64,000 nucleotides of DNA, taken from the NCBI GenBank assembly GCA_934148985.1, contig CAKPDO010000001.1:1-64000 (forward strand), written 5' to 3'. Of this stretch, positions 50,417 through 58,140 are shown piece after piece (position 1 is the first letter of the stretch; the number at the start of each line of letters is the position of its first letter). A program made the position numbers and the translations under genes. Under the pieces are notes generated by a model. That model saw only the letters and a program-made list of their open reading frames with translations, ran no database searches and was not told the DNA's origin. This DNA comes from an uncultured Clostridia bacterium (lineage in GTDB: Bacteria; Bacillota; Clostridia; TANB77; CAG-508).

Positions 50417-51781
50417 ATGGCAAAAGCACCAAAAACAATATTTGTATGTAATGAATGTGGCTATGAAAGTGCCAAATGGATGGGAAAATGTCCAGCATGT
50501 AATAGTTGGAACACATTTTTTGAACAAAAAATAGAAAAAATAACAGAAAATGGAGTAAAAATATCCAAAGAAAGAAACACACCAAAAGCCCTAAACTCCT
50601 ATAAAGGAGAAGAAGTAGCAAGACTATCTTCAGGATTTGGAGAACTAGATAGAGTTTTAGGCGGCGGAATAGTGAAAGGCTCACTAATACTACTTGGAGG
50701 AGAACCAGGAATAGGAAAATCAACATTAATCCTTGAATTATGTAATAAAATACATGGTGATGGGAAAGTATTATATGTTTCAGGAGAAGAATCAGCAGAG
50801 CAAATAAAATTAAGGGCTGATAGGCTTGGAATTGACAATGACGACATAATGTTTTTAGGAGAAACAGATATATCAATAATAAATGAAAACATAGAAGAAA
50901 TGCAGCCAAAACTTGTAATAATAGACTCTATACAGACTATGTATTCTAACGAGTTATCAGCAGCAGCTGGGAGTGTAAGCCAAGTACGAGAGATAACAGC
51001 AGAGATAATGAGAATGTGCAAATCAAAAGGAATAACTACAATAATAATAGGTCATGTAACTAAAGATGGAACAATAGCAGGACCAAGAGTGTTAGAACAT
51101 ATGGTAGATACAGTTTTATATTTGGAAGGAGAAAGATATTTTTCATATAGAATTTTAAGGGGAGTGAAAAATAGGTTTGGTTCAACAAATGAAATAGGAA
51201 TGTTTGAAATGAAAGGAGAAGGATTAGTCGAAATCACAAATCCATCTCAAATACTAATTTCAGAAAGAGAAGATAACCCATCAGGTTCAGCGATAGTTGC
51301 AAGTATAGAAGGAACAAGACCGATGCTTATAGAACTTCAAGCTTTAACAACTCTTAGTGTATTTGGAATACCGAAAAGGACGGCAAATGGATTAGATTAT
51401 AATAGACTTGCTGTTTTAATTGCAGTATTAGAAAAAAGAGCAAATTTGAATATTGGTGGACAAGATATATATGTAAACGTAGTAAGTGGGATGAAGCTAA
51501 ATGAACCATCTATAGACCTAGGAGTAATTTGTGTATGTGCTTCAAGCTTTAAAAATGTACCAATTCCAAAAGATACAGTAATAATGGGAGAAGTCGGATT
51601 AACAGGAGAAGTAAGAAGAATTAACATGATAGAAAAAAGGCTAAAAGAAGCGGAAAAAATGGGATTTAAAAGATGCATAATTCCAGAAAATAATAAAAAA
51701 TATTTAGAGGAAAAGTATAAACTAGAAATTGTTGGAGTTAAAGATGTAAGAGAGGCTTTGAAGGTTTTGAACATAAAGTGA
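50417..51781 (+). CDS. radA: DNA repair protein RadA (Sms)
   Basis: A hexameric helicase-like ATPase that helps process recombination intermediates. It has 454 residues. The N-terminal zinc finger is CNECGYESAKWMGKCPAC (about 11-28). Walker A is LLGGEPGIGKSTLILELCNK. The RadA-specific motif is KNRFGSTNEIGMFEM. A Lon-protease-like C-terminal domain (about 285-454) has IDLGVICVCASSFKNVPIPK and VGLTGEVRRINMIEKRL. It is followed by comF, an arrangement that would group DNA-uptake and repair genes. Confidence 0.97.
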   Translation: MAKAPKTIFVCNECGYESAKWMGKCPACNSWNTFFEQKIEKITENGVKISKERNTPKALNSYKGEEVARLSSGFGELDRVLGGGIVKGSLILLGGEPGIGKSTLILELCNKIHGDGKVLYVSGEESAEQIKLRADRLGIDNDDIMFLGETDISIINENIEEMQPKLVIIDSIQTMYSNELSAAAGSVSQVREITAEIMRMCKSKGITTIIIGHVTKDGTIAGPRVLEHMVDTVLYLEGERYFSYRILRGVKNRFGSTNEIGMFEMKGEGLVEITNPSQILISEREDNPSGSAIVASIEGTRPMLIELQALTTLSVFGIPKRTANGLDYNRLAVLIAVLEKRANLNIGGQDIYVNVVSGMKLNEPSIDLGVICVCASSFKNVPIPKDTVIMGEVGLTGEVRRINMIEKRLKEAEKMGFKRCIIPENNKKYLEEKYKLEIVGVKDVREALKVLNIK

Positions 51782-51817
51782 TAGAGAAACAGGGATCATT
51801 GAAAGGAGAAATAAAAA

Positions 51818-52459
51818 ATAAAAGAACAACTATTAGACCTAATATATCCGCCAACTTGTGGGATATGTGGAAAAGGCAAAAAAACGTATCTATGTAAAAA
51901 ATGCGAAAACAAATTGAACCAAATAGCAATCTTTGGAAAAGATGAATATTCAGATAAATACTTTGAGAAACACTATTATTTATTTAAATATGACGATATA
52001 ATAAGAACGATGCTAATAGACTATAAATTTAATGAAAAGCCATATTTATATAGAAGTTTTATGGAATTTTTTAATAAATACAAAAAAAGGTATCATGAAT
52101 TTGAAATATATGATATAATAGTGCCGGTTCCAATAAGTAAAAAAAGAATGAGAGATAGAGGATATAACCAAAGCCTTTTAATAGCAAGTGATATAGCAAA
52201 GAAATCAAAAGTAAAGCTTGAAAAAAATGTTATAAAAAAGGAACAGAACAATACTCCTCAAAGCTTATTAGACAAAAGTGGAAGAGAAAAAAATGTTGTA
52301 AATGTATATAAAATAGTATATAAGCAAAAAATATTAAATAAAAAAATATTATTAATAGATGACATATTTACAACAGGAGCTACAGTGAATGAATGCAGCA
52401 AAATGCTAAAGATATCAGGTGCGGAAAAAGTAGATGTACTAACAATTGCAAAAGATTAA
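51818..52459 (+). CDS. comF: ComF family protein with a possible ATA start
   Basis: A phosphoribosyltransferase-fold protein linked to DNA uptake. It has 213 residues. The N-terminal zinc ribbon has CGIC and CKKC (residues about 14-17 and 26-29). The PRPP-like motif is KILLIDDIFTTGATVNECSK. The reading frame begins after a stop at 51812, and no ATG, GTG or TTG lies before the zinc ribbon. A ribosome-binding site (aaaggaga) is spaced for the ATA at 51818. An internal TTG at 51914 would remove the zinc ribbon. I therefore favour a rare ATA start, although a sequence error could also explain it. Confidence 0.85.
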   Translation: MKEQLLDLIYPPTCGICGKGKKTYLCKKCENKLNQIAIFGKDEYSDKYFEKHYYLFKYDDIIRTMLIDYKFNEKPYLYRSFMEFFNKYKKRYHEFEIYDIIVPVPISKKRMRDRGYNQSLLIASDIAKKSKVKLEKNVIKKEQNNTPQSLLDKSGREKNVVNVYKIVYKQKILNKKILLIDDIFTTGATVNECSKMLKISGAEKVDVLTIAKD

Positions 52460-52481
52460 AAAAATTAAAGGAGGAAGCAAA

Positions 52482-54482
52482 ATGGACGATTTAATAGAAA
52501 GCATACTTGATTATGTACGTTCAGATTATACAGATTATGCAATAATGATAAATGGAGAATGGGGTTCTGGAAAGACATATTTTTGGAACAATCAAGTAAA
52601 AAAGAAAATTGAATCATTAAAATTAAATGGAAAAAAATTCACAACAATATATATGTCTTTATATGGAATATCAAATTTAGAAGAAATAAGCAAAAAAATA
52701 TTTATGGAAACTTCCCAATTAATGGATAGAAACCTAAGAAGATATATGAATACAAAAGGTATAACAACTATACCAGAATATGCAAAAACTGGAATAGACA
52801 TGGCAAATCTTTTTGGGTCTTCATCAAATGGGGGAAGAATAGATTATGATGAATTTTTCTCGACAGATGATAAAGTATTATGTTTTGATGACTTAGAAAG
52901 AGCAAATGTTGATGTAATAGATATATTGGGATATATAAATAATTTTGTTGAACATGACCATATAAAAACAATAATTATATGTAATGAAAGAGAACTTTCA
53001 ACAAAAATAAAAAATAATAATTTGGAAATGAAAACATTTATTGCAACATACTTGTTGGACAAACAAGGAGAGCTTAATAAATCAGATAAGCCAATGGTTG
53101 AAAAAATTCAAGATAAAATTGAGCATGTATTTGATAAAGCAATAGATTATGAAAGAATAAAAGAAAAATTGATAGGCGAAACTTTTGAATATGCTCCACA
53201 ATTTGATTATATAATAAATGGAATTTTTATGAGATTTGAACAAAATCGCGACCTAATAAGATTTTTGAGGGAAAATACAAAACTTATAATATCTACATTT
53301 AAGAAAAGTGGAACAAGAAATTTGCGTATTTTAAAACATGCTTTAAATGATTTTAGTAAAATTTATGAAGAAGTAAGCAATTTATATCCAAATACAAACT
53401 ATAGAGCTATGCAGGCTATGCTTATTTTTACAATTGCGGTTTCATTTGAGATTAAAGCTGGAAAGATAACTAAAGAAAAATTTAAAAATATAAAAGATAA
53501 TGAAGAATACAAGTCAATTTTGGTATCTTCTAGGGTTTTAATGGATAATAGGCAATTTTATATAAAAGAATTTGATGGAAATTATTACTATAATTTTAAA
53601 TCAGATTATAGGTTCTTTAAATTTATAGAATATTATGTAAGAACAAGAATATTTGACATGAAATTATTTAAAGAAGAACTTGAGGCTGTAAATGCAAGTC
53701 CTAAAACAAAGAAAGTTCCATCATACAAAAAAATTCTTGTAGAAGAATATTGGAAATTACCAGATGAACAATTTACAAAGATTGTTGAAGAAACTCTTGA
53801 AGAAGTTCAAAAAGGAGAGATTGAATTAATTGATGTTGTAAAATTATTTGAATATTTTGTATATTTTTCAAAAAGTGGGTTGATAAGAAACGATGTTCCT
53901 ACATTAAAAACAGTATTTTTAAATGGAATGAATTTATCTTCACTTCATTCTAAATATTGTCCAAATGTTGACGAAGAATTAGGAAAAGTTATTATAAGAG
54001 ATGAAGAAAAATACTTAAATGAAGATTTGACAGATGTAATGGTTAGATTTGATGAATTAAATAATCAACTTTTAGAAAAAGAATACAGGGAAAAAGCTGA
54101 TGAAATATTTAAATACATTCCTATGAAGATGGAACAATTCTATGAAAGATTTGATAAGGAATGTAACAATATTCCAATACTAAAATATTATGATCCATTC
54201 CAAGTATTCCAGAGAATTTCTTGTGCAAGTAATGAAGATATTGTTGCAATTAAGGAAAAAATTGTAAAAAGAGCAAAAGATAATCCAAGGGTTTTGAAAG
54301 AGGAATTGTTAAATTTAAGTAAACTTAAGAGATTGATGGATGAATATATTAATGGAAAAGATATTACTATAAAGGTTGTTTTGATGAAAGAATTTTCTAG
54401 AGAACTTGGAGAGATTGTTGAAATTAGCTCTGAAGACGAAGAGGCGAAGGTGTTGGATAAGAACGAGGTTGTTTATTTGTAA
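52482..54482 (+). CDS. KAP-family P-loop NTPase
   Basis: A 666-residue cytoplasmic protein. The N-terminal KAP NTPase domain has Walker A MINGEWGSGKTYFWNN (residues about 22-37) and Walker B KVLCFDDLERANVDVIDILG (about 130-149). The rest is helical with no catalytic motif I recognise. KAP NTPases occur in signalling and in anti-phage or plasmid-linked systems. No toxin effector is adjacent, so a defence role is only a possibility. The ribosome-binding site is gaggaagc. It is followed closely by a foreign-looking gene. Confidence 0.82.
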   Translation: MDDLIESILDYVRSDYTDYAIMINGEWGSGKTYFWNNQVKKKIESLKLNGKKFTTIYMSLYGISNLEEISKKIFMETSQLMDRNLRRYMNTKGITTIPEYAKTGIDMANLFGSSSNGGRIDYDEFFSTDDKVLCFDDLERANVDVIDILGYINNFVEHDHIKTIIICNERELSTKIKNNNLEMKTFIATYLLDKQGELNKSDKPMVEKIQDKIEHVFDKAIDYERIKEKLIGETFEYAPQFDYIINGIFMRFEQNRDLIRFLRENTKLIISTFKKSGTRNLRILKHALNDFSKIYEEVSNLYPNTNYRAMQAMLIFTIAVSFEIKAGKITKEKFKNIKDNEEYKSILVSSRVLMDNRQFYIKEFDGNYYYNFKSDYRFFKFIEYYVRTRIFDMKLFKEELEAVNASPKTKKVPSYKKILVEEYWKLPDEQFTKIVEETLEEVQKGEIELIDVVKLFEYFVYFSKSGLIRNDVPTLKTVFLNGMNLSSLHSKYCPNVDEELGKVIIRDEEKYLNEDLTDVMVRFDELNNQLLEKEYREKADEIFKYIPMKMEQFYERFDKECNNIPILKYYDPFQVFQRISCASNEDIVAIKEKIVKRAKDNPRVLKEELLNLSKLKRLMDEYINGKDITIKVVLMKEFSRELGEIVEISSEDEEAKVLDKNEVVYL

Positions 54483-54506
54483 ATTTGGTAAGTTTTTTGA
54501 AAAAGC

Positions 54507-54535
54507 TTGCAATATATGTGAAAATAATGTATTAT
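54507..54535 (+). promoter_or_regulatory. Promoter of the FGE-like gene
   Basis: TTGCAA, a 17-base spacer and TATTAT, then a small palindrome (gcatgatgg...ccatgc) before the ribosome-binding site. Confidence 0.6.
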
Positions 54536-54606
54536 TAAGCATGATGGCCAAAAGACCATGCAGTAATTTTGGGAAAATTATTATAACCAATAACAAGGAG
54601 GACATT

Positions 54607-55353
54607 ATGAAACGGAGAATTATGCTAAATGTACCAAGAAAAAAGGCACATATTGAAGTGAAAGATGGAAGAATTTTTTTCACGGATGATGAAGAAGATG
54701 TTTTTTTTCTTAAAACGTATGGAGAACCAGTAATCCCAGAAGGATATAAGCCAGTTAGTTCGGAAAATAGCAAAATATTTATGATTGAAAGAGAATTTGA
54801 TGGCAGTCGATTTTGCTGGATACCTTTGCAGGAGAAATTAGAAAATGGAAACATCGAAACAAGGAGATATAACAGCAATTTTCCTGGATTGATTGGAGCT
54901 AGGGACCCAAATACGGCAGAATTCAAAAATCAGATTAACAGAATTAAGAAGCATGGTGGTGTATATGTGTCTGCTTATTGTATTTCTTACAATCAAGAAA
55001 AAGGAATATTTCAATCTGTAAAAGATGCAAGACCACTAGATTATGTCGATTTTGATATGGCAATGAAAAATTCTAAATTTGTTGAAACAGGAAGAAATGT
55101 AAAAAGCCATTTGATCTTTGGTCTAGAATGTGACTGTATTGCTGAATATTTCTTACACTTTGATCGAGAAACGCAAAGAGAAATTAAGAAATATTATGGA
55201 GGAAAGACGATTTGGACGCAAGAATATGGCCCTGGAATAAAAATGGTAACAAGAAGTGAAGAATGTGGAGTTGTATTAGCACATCGTTTTGGAATGCTTC
55301 CTAGATATTCAACCAAAAATCTCGGATTCCTTGTGGCTTTATCAATTGAATGA
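54607..55353 (+). CDS. Foreign-looking protein with an FGE/C-type-lectin-like region
   Basis: A 248-residue protein without signal peptide. Residues about 100-185 (NQINRIKKHGGVYVSAYC; GRNVKSHLIFGLECDCIAEY) resemble the SUMF1/FGE-like fold found in many phage and DGR-target proteins (kkyGGFYIGRYE and ksHLIYGaeWD). The C-terminus lacks the GFRVV variable region. A strong Shine-Dalgarno (aaggagg) sets the ATG, and codon 3 is CGG, read in frame. Arginine codons CGA and CGT are used, unlike the neighbours. This suggests recent transfer, perhaps with the KAP gene. The FGE link is moderate. Confidence 0.55.
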   Translation: MKRRIMLNVPRKKAHIEVKDGRIFFTDDEEDVFFLKTYGEPVIPEGYKPVSSENSKIFMIEREFDGSRFCWIPLQEKLENGNIETRRYNSNFPGLIGARDPNTAEFKNQINRIKKHGGVYVSAYCISYNQEKGIFQSVKDARPLDYVDFDMAMKNSKFVETGRNVKSHLIFGLECDCIAEYFLHFDRETQREIKKYYGGKTIWTQEYGPGIKMVTRSEECGVVLAHRFGMLPRYSTKNLGFLVALSIE

Positions 55354-55370
55354 TAAACAGCATAATATCC

Positions 55371-55485
55371 AAAGGCGGAGTTTTGAATTTTCAAAATTCC
55401 GCCTTTTTAAAAACAAAAAACGAAAAAAGGTTTGCAAAAGCAAAAATCGTATGATATAATTATTTCAAAATTGTAAAAGAAATGC
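55371..55485 (+). repeat. Direct repeat copy 1: terminator plus promoter
   Basis: About 112 bases, repeated at 56169-56279 with mostly point differences. It contains a terminator (aaaggcgga...tccgccttttt, 55371-55407) and a promoter (TTGCAA, 17 bases, TATAAT, 55432-55460). The two copies flank a toxin-antitoxin pair. Confidence 0.85.
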
Positions 55486-55564
55486 AAAAAATATAAGAAT
55501 AAATTAAAAAAAAATAATTGTATAAATTAGTTATTTTATGCTAAAATAAAAGAGGAGGAAAAAG

Positions 55565-55891
55565 TTGAACAAGGACTTATTAAATATTGAAATTATAAAA
55601 GAGTATATAGCCAAAAGAAAAATAGATTGGACAAAACATTGTTTAAATCGATTAAATCAAAGAGGTATATTAATATATGATGTAAAAACGGCCGTAAGCA
55701 ATGGAAAAATAATTGAATATTATTATGATGATTACCCATATCCAAGTTGCTTAATATTGGGATATAATATAAATAATAAAATATTACATATAGTATGTGG
55801 AGTGAGTGAAGACATTGTTCATATTATAACTGCATATTATCCAAATACAGAAAAATGGGAAGAAGATATGAAAACAAGGAGGTTAAAATAA
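55565..55891 (+). CDS. DUF4258 toxin-like protein
   Basis: A 108-residue protein of the DUF4258 family, a RelE-like fold usually encoded before a YgiT-type zinc-finger antitoxin, as here. DWTKHCLNRLNQRGILIYDV, NGKIIEYYYDDYPYPSCLIL and IITAYYPNTEKWEEDMKTRR fit the family, with the conserved basic H-C/R-x-R-x-x-Q-R region. Start TTG after gaggagg. Its end touches the antitoxin start. A ribonuclease role is inferred from the family. Confidence 0.85.
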   Translation: MNKDLLNIEIIKEYIAKRKIDWTKHCLNRLNQRGILIYDVKTAVSNGKIIEYYYDDYPYPSCLILGYNINNKILHIVCGVSEDIVHIITAYYPNTEKWEEDMKTRRLK

Positions 55892-56121
55892 TGAATTGTT
55901 TTATGTGTAAAGGAAATTTAGTGGAAAAGAAAGTAAATTATGTAGTAGATTTAGAAGATACAATTATTATTATTAAAGGTGTTCCAGCAAAAGTATGTAC
56001 TCAATGTGGAGAACAATACTTTGATGATGAAACAGCCGAAAATATTGAAAAAATTGTAAATCAATTAAAAAAATTAGCCACAGAAGTTACTATTGTAAAT
56101 TATAAAGAAAAAGTTGCTTAA
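55891..56121 (+). CDS. YgiT-type zinc-finger (MqsA-like) antitoxin
   Basis: A 76-residue protein. A zinc ribbon with two CxxC knuckles (CFMCKG, residues 3-8, and CTQCGEQYF, residues 47-55) is followed by a short helical dimerisation segment (TAENIEKIVNQLKKLATEVT). It lacks the DNA-binding helix-turn-helix of full MqsA, as do many DUF4258 partners. It begins at the last base of the toxin gene, with ribosome-binding site aaggaggt, so translation is coupled. Confidence 0.87.
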   Translation: MNCFMCKGNLVEKKVNYVVDLEDTIIIIKGVPAKVCTQCGEQYFDDETAENIEKIVNQLKKLATEVTIVNYKEKVA

Positions 56122-56168
56122 TATTTGAATGGTTATTTAACAACTTTAACAATTAAATAGTCTTTAGT

Positions 56169-56279
56169 AAAAAGCGGAATTTTGAGAATTCAAAATTCCG
56201 CCTTTTCAAAAATCAAAAACGAAAAAAAGTTTGCAAAAGCAAAAATCGTAGGATATAATTATTTCAAAATTGTAAAAGG
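56169..56279 (+). repeat. Direct repeat copy 2: terminator plus promoter
   Basis: The second copy of the 55371-55485 repeat, with terminator (56169-56206) and promoter (TTGCAA at 56231-56236, TATAAT at 56254-56259). It precedes broken small ORFs rather than an intact gene. Confidence 0.85.
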
Positions 56280-56289
56280 GATATGAGAA

Positions 56290-56626
56290 ATGAATAAAGA
56301 AATAGAAAACATATTATTCGAATTAGTAGAGATTTTTTACATGATATTAACATTGTTTTTCTGTATTTAGCACAAAAATGGAATATTCTGTAAGAGATGG
56401 CTCACAAGAAATAGGCAGTGTCCAAACTCCTTATATAATTGGCCAGCAGTTTTTGGAGAACATTTTAGAAAAAATTAAAATAAAAAAAATTGATAAATGG
56501 GAGCTTGAAATTCCAGATGCTTCTCAAAAAGATGGTAAATATAATTTGATGATTCCAAAGAATTTGCTAAAAAAACAATTTATTGAAGATTGTGTTGATG
56601 TGGATAATATGAAGAATGAATTATAA
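56290..56626 (+). pseudogene. Broken gene downstream of repeat copy 2
   Basis: Two fragments. The first, 56290-56370, encodes MNKEIENILFELVEIFYMIL and six more residues. The second, 56378-56626, begins MEYSVRDGSQEIGSVQTPYI and has no ribosome-binding site. Its frame opens upstream from 56351. The arrangement suggests one ancestral gene disrupted by an indel in the T-rich stretch, not by CGG. Family not recognised. It may be a former partner or victim of the toxin-antitoxin insertion. Confidence 0.45.
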
Positions 56627-56715
56627 AAAAGGATATTATTAATTTTTCACGAAAACTAAAATACTTTCATAAAATATAACAAAAAAGAAACTTTTATGAA
56701 AGGAAAGAGAGAAAA

Positions 56716-57969
56716 ATGTCAAATTACATAATAGAAGGAGGCAAAAGGTTATGCGGAGAAACCTTTGTTTCTGGGTCAAAAAATGCGTCACTCCCAATAA
56801 TGGCTGCAAGTGTATTAAACAGAGGAATAACGAAACTTTATAATGTTCCAAATATTCACGACACGCAAATGATGATAGAAATATTAAAAAATATAGGATG
56901 CAAAGTAAAGAAAAATCAAAATAAAATTGTAATTGATTCTAGAAATGTAAACAAATTTGAAATACCTGAACATTTAATGAGACAAATGAGGTCATCAGTT
57001 ATTTTTGCTGGAGCAATTTTAGGAAGATATAAAAAGGTTATATTTTCGTATCCAGGAGGTTGTGATATTGGCTCAAGACCAATAGATTTACATCTAAAAG
57101 GATTTGAAAAATTAGGAGCGACAGTAAATCAAGATTTTGGAAAAATAGTATGTGAAACAGAAAAAATAATTCCAACGGAAATAAATTTAGATTTTCCAAG
57201 TGTAGGAGCAACTGAAAATATTATGCTATTATCTGTGCTATCAGATGGAGAAACTACGATAATAAATGCAGCAATGGAACCAGAAATAGTAGATTTACAA
57301 AATTTTTTGAATAAAATGGGAGCAAAAATTGAGGGAGCGGGAAGCAACATAATAAAAATACAAGGAGTTAAAAATTTAAAAGATGCAAGCTATAATGTTA
57401 TGCCAGATAGAATAGAAGCGGGAACACTTTTATGTGCGGCAGCGATTACAGGTGGAGAAATAACACTAAAAAAGGTAAATGCATCTCATATTACACCTGT
57501 TTTGAATAAATTAGCAGAGATGGGGTGCACAATAAAGTTAAAAGAAAACGAGATTAATTTAAAATCACCGAAAAAACTAAAGGCAATTGACATTAAAACA
57601 ATGCCATATCCAGGATTCCCAACAGATATGCAAGCTATAATTGGAGCAGTTTTATGTGTGGCTTCTGGAACGTCAATTATCGTAGAAAATATATTTGAAA
57701 ATAGATACAAATATACGGCAGAACTACAAAAAATGGGAGCAAATATAAATATTGAAGGAAAAACAGCTATTATAAAAGGAGTAAAAAAATTATCTGGAAC
57801 TAAAGTTAGAGTAACTGATTTAAGAGGTGGTGCAAGCTTAGTTTTAGGAGGATTGGCAGCTAAAGGTACTACTAATGTGGAAGATATTCAATACATTTTG
57901 AGAGGATATGAAAATTTAGATGGCAAACTTAAAAATTTGGGAGCGGAAATTTATACGGTTAAAGATTAG
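56716..57969 (+). CDS. murA: UDP-N-acetylglucosamine 1-carboxyvinyltransferase
   Basis: The first committed step of peptidoglycan synthesis: adds enolpyruvate to UDP-GlcNAc. It has 417 residues, full length. The N-terminal part GGKRLCGETFVSGSKNASLP is standard. The active-site loop has SYPGGCDIGSRPIDLHLKGF with the catalytic Cys (about residue 116), so the fosfomycin-sensitive form is expected. Later motifs are DRIEAGTLLCAAAITGGEIT, YPGFPTDMQAIIGAVLCVAS and DLRGGASLVLGGLAAKGTT. Ribosome-binding site gaaaggaaag. Confidence 0.95.
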   Translation: MSNYIIEGGKRLCGETFVSGSKNASLPIMAASVLNRGITKLYNVPNIHDTQMMIEILKNIGCKVKKNQNKIVIDSRNVNKFEIPEHLMRQMRSSVIFAGAILGRYKKVIFSYPGGCDIGSRPIDLHLKGFEKLGATVNQDFGKIVCETEKIIPTEINLDFPSVGATENIMLLSVLSDGETTIINAAMEPEIVDLQNFLNKMGAKIEGAGSNIIKIQGVKNLKDASYNVMPDRIEAGTLLCAAAITGGEITLKKVNASHITPVLNKLAEMGCTIKLKENEINLKSPKKLKAIDIKTMPYPGFPTDMQAIIGAVLCVASGTSIIVENIFENRYKYTAELQKMGANINIEGKTAIIKGVKKLSGTKVRVTDLRGGASLVLGGLAAKGTTNVEDIQYILRGYENLDGKLKNLGAEIYTVKD

Positions 57970-58064
57970 TGGAAAGGAGAAATCTTTTCCATTTTCCATT
58001 TTGGATATATATATGCAATTATAACAAAAATTATAAATTGGTTCTAATAATTTTTTGAAAAATG

Positions 58065-58093
58065 TTGCCAAAAAAGACAACGTTTGATATACT
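58065..58093 (+). promoter_or_regulatory. Promoter of the DUF2207 gene
   Basis: TTGCCA, a 17-base spacer and TATACT. Confidence 0.65.
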
Positions 58094-58140
58094 TTATATG
58101 AAAAAATAGTGAAGTTATAGAAAAAGGAATGGATTTTCTT

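Noticed and set aside
56290..56626. A further CGG shift joining the two fragments
   Set aside because: There is no CGG at the break. The disruption lies in a T-rich stretch, and the fragments match no family, so it is more likely a decayed gene.
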